The notes under the pieces are model-generated. The model was given only the letters and a program-made list of their open reading frames with translations. It had not been told where the DNA came from and searched no databases. A DNA stretch of 64,000 bases, taken from contig OX578276.1 in NCBI GenBank assembly GCA_951217055.1, positions 16,351,430-16,415,429 on the forward strand, given 5' to 3'. The stretch is from Gerris lacustris. Lineage: Eukaryota; Arthropoda; Insecta; Hemiptera; Gerridae. Positions 13,101 to 22,100 of the stretch are shown here, piece by piece. The translations under genes were made by a program, and so were the position numbers. The first letter of the stretch is position 1. Every line of letters starts with the position of its first letter.

Positions 13101-16100
13101 GGTAAAGGCAGAGGTAACACTGACAGATATAATGGTGGTTCCCTCTGACTCACAACAGCCTCTCGTCTGATTTACAATTTATTAGCGTCTATTATACTAT
13201 TTATTGTTTTTACTTATTGGTTTGAGAGATAATCGTCGGTGGTAGAAATAATAAGCTGTTTATTAGTCTCTTCTGTAAAATTTGAGTTTGAACACATAAC
13301 AATTTTTGTAGTGAATCACTTTTGCATCTGTGGACTACTTCTGACAATCCAACCTAGTGAATGTGCCACTTTTGCACATGACAAGTTTAATATTAATATG
13401 GCACCATCTGTGGACTACTTCTGACAATCCAACCTAGTGAATGTGCCACTTTTGCACATGACAAGTTTAATATTAATATGGCACCATCTGTGGACTACTT
13501 CTGACAATCCAACCTAGTGAATGTGCCACTTTTGCACATGACAAGTTTAATATTAATATGGCACCATCTGTGGACTACTTCTGACAATCCAACCTAGTGA
13601 ATGTGCCACTTTTGCACATGACAAGTTTAATATTAATATGGCACCATCTGTGGACTACTTCTGACAATCCAACCAAATTTTTTTGATGGATCGGAAGACT
13701 CAAAAACAAAAGTATTCCCTTATGTCTCAAGTGCATCAGGAAATTTTTGAATTTGGATTCATAAAAAGTTAGTTGTCCAGAATAATGACTATGCTTCAGT
13801 TGTATTCAGTAAGCTGAAAAGGTGGAAAGGTTTGATAGTATACTGATCAAGTCAACTAAGTAGTGATTTTTTTTTTATCAAATTTTACCAGTTTATCTTC
13901 ATTATGAATATGTACTATAAAATATCAATAAATTCTATTAATTTGTACTACATCTTAGTACAATAACATACTTTTTTTTATAATTACAGTTGAGTTTCTC
14001 TAATAGAACACATATGGTGTCATGCCATGTCGGATTACTGGCATGTTAGATAATAAATATTATTAAATTATTAAAACAGAAACAGGACACAGTAAAACTA
14101 GAGTTTACTACAAGAGAAATGAGTGTAAATGCACAACAAACAAACAACGACTGTTTGTTCTTTTTTGATGTCCCTATTTAATTTTAGTTCAAGGTTTAAA
14201 ATAAGCATACTAATTTTTGTATAACAAATAGTTTATATAAGATCAGTTTTCAATGTTTTAGGCATGAAGATGACCAGGTGTGGTCGAAATATAGCCGTAT
14301 GAGATAGATACAATTTATTTAATACACCCTGAAACAACCTAACCAAAAATTAAATAAAACAACTGTTTGTTTTTGTTTACCCTTGTGGCACTGTGTTTCC
14401 CATTTTCCCCCTCTTTTAGTTATCTTATCTTACACATGGCAAGAGGGGAGGGGGGTCTCAGCCTCAGAGCTAAAACTGGACGTGCCGGACTGGCAGAGTG
14501 TCAGACTAAAAAGACACAACTGTCTTAGACTTAATTATTTTCAAATGCCCTGAACCACATGTTAATTTATTTTTTTTTAATTTAACGTTATTGAATTATA
14601 ATTGTCATTTGATTTAGAGTGTGCTCGAAGCAGAACTCGGACAAGATTGGGAGAAGAATTTTGCCGATTTTGAGCTGAAACCATTTGCAGCTGCTTCTAT
14701 CGGTCAAGTGCACAAAGCTGAACTTAAAGATGGGAGATTAGTAGCTGTTAAAATACAGTATCCAGGTGTTGCCCAGGGCATCAATAGTGACATCGATAAT
14801 CTTGTTTCAGTGTTGAAACTTTGGAATATATTCCCTGAAGGTAAGCAACTAAGTTTTATCCATAGAGACTTACATCCTAAGAGAAGCCTTTCTCAAGTAC
14901 TAACTTTCTAGTTTAAGAAGATTAGTCTAGGCTCAATGTCCTTTGTTTATTGTCTTTCCCCCTATTTTCCTCCTTAGAGATCGAATTTTAGAAAATCCCA
15001 TCTTGCCAAACAAACCCTTTATGCCCTATGGGCATAAATTTACGTTTTCAAGTTCAGATTTTTTGTGTTTGGAGGCACGGTACTGCCAGTGTAAATTTAT
15101 TTAAGTATTTCTAGAGCTATCTCTTTGCTCTATGGGGGTATTATGAATGTTCTATGAAGAGCCCAGTAGATAAAGCGATGGTTGAAGACAGATAAGAAAG
15201 GATACACAAGATGTTGTCATCTAGGGTTTTTAGACCCTGGCATGAGTGTACCTCTGTTCAGTTGGCTTAGGGGTTTTTCCTTTTTTTTTTTTTTTTTTTA
15301 ATAAATTTCCCAGGCATTATTACATTACTTACTTCATTATAATATTATCTATATATAGACTACCGGCTTTACCCACCCTTTTTTTCTATTTCCTAGTAAG
15401 TTTTGTACCGTTAGGTCAAAAACTAAACTAAAAAAGAATATTAAAAAAATTAACTCGGCCAGTGCTGGTCCAAAGCCCGGATCTAAGAGGAAGAGGAGGG
15501 TGCGACTTTGTTTTAAAAAGTTCCGTAAATATATACATATATAACGAGAGAGTCAAGAGAGGAATGTGATATATATACATTTTGGACTCAGTTCATGTAT
15601 GTATGTAAGCGCTTTACGGCAATACAAACAATTCTCGTGGTACGATCTGGATTGTCAAATAGCAAGGGAATTATCATTTAAAACTTTAAAGTTCTTTGAT
15701 AAAGCTTCAAATGAGGACTCAGACCAAGCTAGGTATGAATACTTGCAAGCAAATAAAACCTATAAAAAAAATGTGTGCAGCAAAAAAGAAAAAAATACAG
15801 AGAAAACATGATTTCTAAGCTAATAGTGGTGAATGGGGAAGCAGAGTTCTGGAAATTAGCTAATAAATTTAAAAATAAATTATTTACTGTAGGAAAGAAT
15901 ATAATAGAATGTTTGAAAGTGGTATGGTGCCAAAAATATTTAGGAAATCAATTATAAGAAAGGAGATAAACAGGAGGTGGCTAACTACAGGGGAATATCC
16001 TTTCTGGATGCCATGTTTAAAATAGTAATGGCAATGCTTCTGGAAAGATTAGAAACATGGGTAAATCAAGTTGAAAATCAAGCGGGCTTTCGTAAGGGAT

Positions 16101-19100
16101 ACTCCACTGTGGATAATCTGTTCACATTGTTCACATTCCCATTTCCCATTGGGGTTCAAGGGTTATACTTATAAGGTACTGAACGAGAGACAAGAGGGAG
16201 AGCTGTATTCAATCAGAAAGTATCTATAGTAACTATGACTAGGGTGGCCCAGTCGAGTAGGAGTGAGTACGAAAAATGCTGGTTGCTACTTTTGTACTGA
16301 GTGTAGAAACTAGGAACAAAATATACTTATGTCTTTGGTAGTACTTGGTACTTGGGTCGGGGGATGGTGTTGGGGCACTTCTTTAGATTGTTACTCCCCC
16401 TATAAAAAAACGGAGGGGAGTAACAATCTAAAGAAGGTGTACGGAATGTTCTTCTTTAGACTGTTACTCCCCTTATTATCCCCCTCAAATCAGAATGTTG
16501 ATATTCCTTTGTCCCAAAGTACATTAGACTTGAAGTAATGTGAAAACGGTTCCTTGCTGGGTTCTGCCTTGGAAAAAAAAATGGTTCGTGGGTTTAGTGG
16601 GTCCCAGTCAGTCAGGCTGAACCCCACACTTTCTGGGGGTGCGCACACCCCTATTTGTCTGGTTGCAGATTCCCACAGTTCCCCTTCGTTAAAAAAAAGA
16701 AAAGTACATTAGACTAAAAATCCCTTTTTCTTAATAGTTATTTAGTCAGTCATTTTTTTCTAAAACAGCGTAGGGGAGTTACAATCTAAAGAAATACTGG
16801 TGTTGGTACGGGGTGGAGTTCTCAGTGCTACTAGGGAATGGTAGGAGATACTGAACTCAACTTAAAACCTCACTTCACTATTTACTGATCCGAGTTGATA
16901 CTTTATCTGTACCAGTTACTAAAAGTACCTTCCTCTTTTCAGAAGTACCTGTTACAAAGTACTTGGTTGATACAACTCGACCCAACCCTATCCCCTGCCT
17001 CTTCTACAACTAATCTCTTGTCTACGGTCATCCCTGACGTTGCTTTATTAAAGGATCTCATTAGAAATCTTCTAGTTCATGTTATGGTTATTACTAGATT
17101 TTGTTCTTTGAATACTTACTCTTTGATGAGATATTGTTATTTTTTTTTGCTTCAGGGATGTTTATTGAGAATGTAGTTGAAGTAGCCAAGAGAGAACTGT
17201 CGTGGGAAGTGGACTACGAGAGAGAAGCTGAGTGTACTAAAAAATTCAAAGAACTACTTTCGCCTTATCCAGACTACTATATTCCGGATGTTGTTGGTGA
17301 ATAAAACCTTATTTTCTTTTTTTTTAAGTAAAATTAAATTACATTCTATGTTCAATTTATTTTTATGAAACAGGTATTCAGTGGTACCTTAGTTGACACT
17401 CTCAATTAGTTTTACAAAAAAGAGCATTAACCGAAGCTGCATTTCTCGTAAGAGTCTGTCGGAAAATTATATAATTTGTTTTGTGACTTAGAAATATAGA
17501 AGGTAAATTAATAAAAAATTGTAAAAATATTTATTTTTTATTTTAAATAACACTATTTAGGCACAAAAACTGTCTTCTATTCTGATAACTTTCTCTCAGA
17601 CTAAAGGAGAATTTCCCAATTCTCATTCCCCAAGGAGCACTTCATCTAACATATTGGCTTTCTTGGTTGGGTAGGTTTTTTTTTTTTTTTAAATTAAAAA
17701 AAACATGGCCAAAATAATTTGCTTTTGCCTTTTTCGAACATCTAGCAAAGGTGATAGGTTACTCCCTCATAGTGATTGGAAAATACACCCAGGACTTGGG
17801 GGTTAAGGGTTTTTGCAAACATTTTACAAAACCTGTGTCAATTTGACTTATCATTTGTGTTAAAAAAATAACTGGCAAACCCAAGAAATACATGGAAAAA
17901 AAATTGCAAAATACTTAAAAAGTAAAGAAATCTTTCATTTTGCAAAAAGTGAAATAACACAAGAATGTTAAAAAAATGGGTCCAAGACATTTCAGACAAA
18001 CTTTCACATATTGGTAAAACTGTATTTAAATTCCACATTTTGTTTTATATTTTGAACATAATCAGATTTATTTTCGTCAATATCTCTAAAACTGCTTTTT
18101 TCCCGAGGCGAAGCCGAGGGAGTTAAACTCTTTAATTCCCGAGGCGCAGCCGAGGGAATAACTCTAATTAGCTCCCGAGGCGCAGCCGAGGGAGATAATT
18201 ATTTACAGTAATTATTAGCACTTTTAATAGCAGATATAAGAGATTCAATATTAAAAACAAATAAGAATTGGAATTAAACTCAAATAGAAGGTTATTTAGA
18301 TGCAGGTTATAAACAACGAATCTATGATAAACATGGTCAAAAAAGCGCAGTGCCGCCAACCTGATTTCAACAACTTCATTGCATTTGCCATTCATTTTCT
18401 ACTGTTTATAAAATAATTAAGTTGCAATCTTTACTTTTTTGCCCTACTTTTACTTTTTCTCCCTACTTTTTGAGTTCAGGGATGAAAAGACCTGTTTTTG
18501 TCCCTACTGGAGATAAAATTCATTTTTCGATTTCCCCTCGGGGTATGCTCAGAACCTCTTAAAACACTTTTTAAATCAATATTTGTCATAAATACCCTCA
18601 TTTTGGGTACAAAATGTTGTTTCGAATTATAAAAAAAATACTTATGTGAGTAGACGGGTAGGGCCTCACTGGCCCAGGGGTAATTTTGAGGTAAAAAAAA
18701 TAGACAGAAAGAAATAATGTGAATTGTTCAAAATGTGGTACTGAGCTAAGGAAAGTTGATTTGATTTGGTTTAACTTGAAGGGATAGGAATGGATGGTGT
18801 TATACGAACCTCTCTTATCAGTGTTTTGCTAATGAGTGTGACACCCTGGGTCTGACCCGTATAATAGACCCGACCCGTGCACTGCAGGGTTAAATGTGCA
18901 TAGGAAGTACAGTAGAGTCTCGATAATCTGAGTTGGATGGGACCTGCAATAACTTAGATTATTGGAAATTTAGGAAAAATGTGAATTCTTTATTGAAAAA
19001 TAATACTTTCATTCACATTTAATTTTCATTAGGGTTTTAAAAGAATTTCATCATATTCTGTTCCCAATCACAAAACTCACTGTTACACACCTAACACCCG

Positions 19101-22100
19101 TGCAATTGTTTTCAGTGTCACACCATTACCTATAAGCAACAAAGCATATCTACTTTCACAGCAAACGGAAGATTTGGTATGTTTTCGTTCACTCATTATT
19201 ACAATGTCACATGATGCTTTCGGTTAAAGATCTAACTTAGAACTGAAGAAGAAGAAACAAATTAATAGGCTTGCCTGAATGTGAATGTAAACACAGCTGC
19301 TCAGATAGGAAAGGAATTCCATGAAATCGTACAGAACCATCTTTACTAGCACTGTCCTGCCCTGTCCTAGTTGTGTTTAATTCAGGGAACCTGCTCCCCC
19401 TCCTTCTTTCCAAGAACTCTCATTTGACTCGGATTATCGAGACTCTACTATATATGCCAAATTTTATTAAAATCGACCCAGTAGTTAAGGTTCCATGTGT
19501 TTGTACAAACGAAAGACATTTTTGAAAAACCACTTCTTTGGACTTGGGACCTTAAACGGTGTAAACCCATCAAAATTGTGTTAATAGAAGCAGGGTGGAT
19601 TCCTTATTGTGATGGGTGATAGCCGAAGCTATGCTATCCAAAGTGGGCATTTATGGAGGTACCACTGTACTGCATTCTATAATCTTAAGTTGGATTAATA
19701 ATAATATTAATTTTTTTTCAGATCACTTATGTACGAAGCAGGTATTTGTATCTGAGTTAATAGACGGGGTCCCTGTTGACAAAGCTTCTGAATTTGATGA
19801 ACAAACTAGGAAGCACGTCTGTAAACTAATAATGGACCTCTGCTTAAAAGAGATCTTTGTATTTAGATACATGCAAACAGATCCTAATTGGTCTAATTTT
19901 TTCTACAATCAAGATTCAAAGAAGGCAATTTGTTTTTGTTTATTTATTTTGCATTTTATTTAAAGACATTTTTTCCTCTGTTAGTTAGTCTGTAGTGATA
20001 GTTCAGTCTGACAATCAATTATGGCAAATTAAATTTTAGGTTTCTGTACGAAGTACGAAAAGATACTTTATCTACGATTGATAAGAAATATAAACATTAT
20101 ATCTCTGTTTAGATGCGTTGAAAGTAATTATTTACGCACTTGTATTTATTGCGCATGCGCGTCTCATAGTTCTGAAGAATTCCTCTTCTTTACCACACTA
20201 GTGCGGTAAAGAAGAGGAATTCTTCAGCTTTACGCACGATTAGCTAGTTTATTTACATTTAACAAAACTAATTTGCTGTTCTTTTATTAAAGTAGCTGTT
20301 TATATCGAGTTTTTAGTGAAAAACAATGAGTGAATCAAGTGACTTTGACGAAAATGTGGAGAATAATAATCCTCCAGAAATAATTCATTCGGCAAAAAAT
20401 ACAACTAATGAATTAATGCCATCTTTTTCAAGAGAGAGATACGAACTTACATACAGCAAGTTTTTTTGTTTCTGTATTTATTATTAAAATCTAACAATCG
20501 TAGATAAAGTACGGTACGCAACTCGTGCGAAAACGGCATTTTGCATTGCTCGTGTGGTTTTACCACCCTCGCTGTCGCTCGGGTGCAAACTCCACACTCG
20601 CATGCAAAATGCTACTTTCCGCACTCGACACGTAATGTACTATTATATAACAGCTCTGTCTGTCCGTTGTCATGTTTCAATTCATAAACTACTGTAGCTA
20701 GGAACAAGAAATTCTGCATGCAGGTGCATCTTGGTATTTGTACAGTTGTCACTGTACACTTTTTGGAGTTTTCACACTTAATATTTCCAAGATGGCAGCC
20801 AATATGGTGGGAAACTAAAAAAAAAGTTTTTGTCACTATGACATGTTATACATAAATTTAAAGGTCTTGAAGTGTTGAAAAAGAATATGCAACTATTAAA
20901 ATTTCACACTTAATAATTTTAGCTTAATCCTACAGAAACCGGTAATTATTGCCTCACGTACTTACGTGAAGCACGCCTTACTTGTTAGAGTTAATATAGA
21001 CATATTCTGAAAAAATATTCTAATTGATATCATGTAGTACTGCCAAAATAAGAAAACTTTTCTTTTTTGGGGGGGGGGGGGGGGGGAGGGGGATTGACTA
21101 CTCTTGTTGCAAATTTAGTATTAAATTTTTCAACTTTCTGGCTATTTAGAAAGGGGAAACTTTCACAGATTATGTATTCCTGACTAAAATACAAGTTATT
21201 AATATTTTCAAAGCATGTTTTTTATTATTATTCCTTTCTCTCTATTGTATGTACAGATTATTTATTTAAAATTATCTTTATAGTTGATCCTGTTGGATTT
21301 TGGTTCATCTCGTCCTTATGAGAAAAGCTTCATCAACGAGTATATTAAAGTCATCAAAGCGGCGGCAGATGGTGACCGCGAGTTAGTACTTGAAATGTCA
21401 AAAAAAATGAAGTTCCTCACCGGCTTTGAATCAAAGGTAATTCTTCTTCTTTGGTTTTATTTATATTTTACTATCAGTATACTTGTGCATTGCTACATTG
21501 CAGTATTATATGTTATATTAAATTACATCTAGTTTTTTCTTTTACACTTTAAGTATAAATCATGAAATAAAACACAGTGAGAAAGTTGATGCTAATGTTT
21601 CACAAAATTTATTAGAATCATCAGAGTAAGAAACAAAGTATGAAAAAAATACCCAAAAGGTTGAGCTTGACTCTACGACATGTTATAAAGCTGTTATAAG
21701 CATCTCGCTAACATACCCTCTCATTAAATCATCAAAGTTAACTCTCAGTCGTGTTTGGTAATCTAGCTTCAACTGTTTCTCAGATTAAATTAAGAATAAG
21801 GTATGCATCTTTACATATATATGGATGTAATTTAAAATTCAAAAGGCTTTTAGAAAAACATCTTTTTTAATAGATCTCATTTTTGTTTTAATAAAGACAT
21901 ACTTCCAAAGTTCGAGTTAAAATTGTTTAAAAAATTAAGCTGCAATAAATATTTCATGAAAATGGCTCTATTTTGAATCAAAATTGCTGATTTCAAAGCT
22001 AAGGTCCTAACATCAATGAAGTAGGCTCTGTGGCATTATTCATGATCTTCCAGGTTTAGTAGTTTCTGAAATTTAGTTATTAGTTGGTAATTAGGAGGAA

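Larger units (their letters stand above)
20047..20640. mobile_element. Unclassified inverted-repeat element with short ORF
   Basis: ATACTTTATCTACGATTG (about 20063) is inverted at 20496 (CAATCGTAGATAAAGTA). The interior holds the 57-bp palindrome and a 53-codon ORF. The right side carries a GC-richer tract with GTGCGAAAACGGCATTTTGC. The termini and target duplication are not defined; I could not assign a superfamily. Confidence 0.45.

Noticed and set aside
14841..14911. Read-through of COQ8 exon 6 into SFIHRDLHP, resembling a kinase HRDL motif
   Set aside because: It lies past a strong GTAAGC donor and the frame stops soon after; the UbiB catalytic motif is QTDPNWSNF in exon 8. The HRDL likeness is chance.
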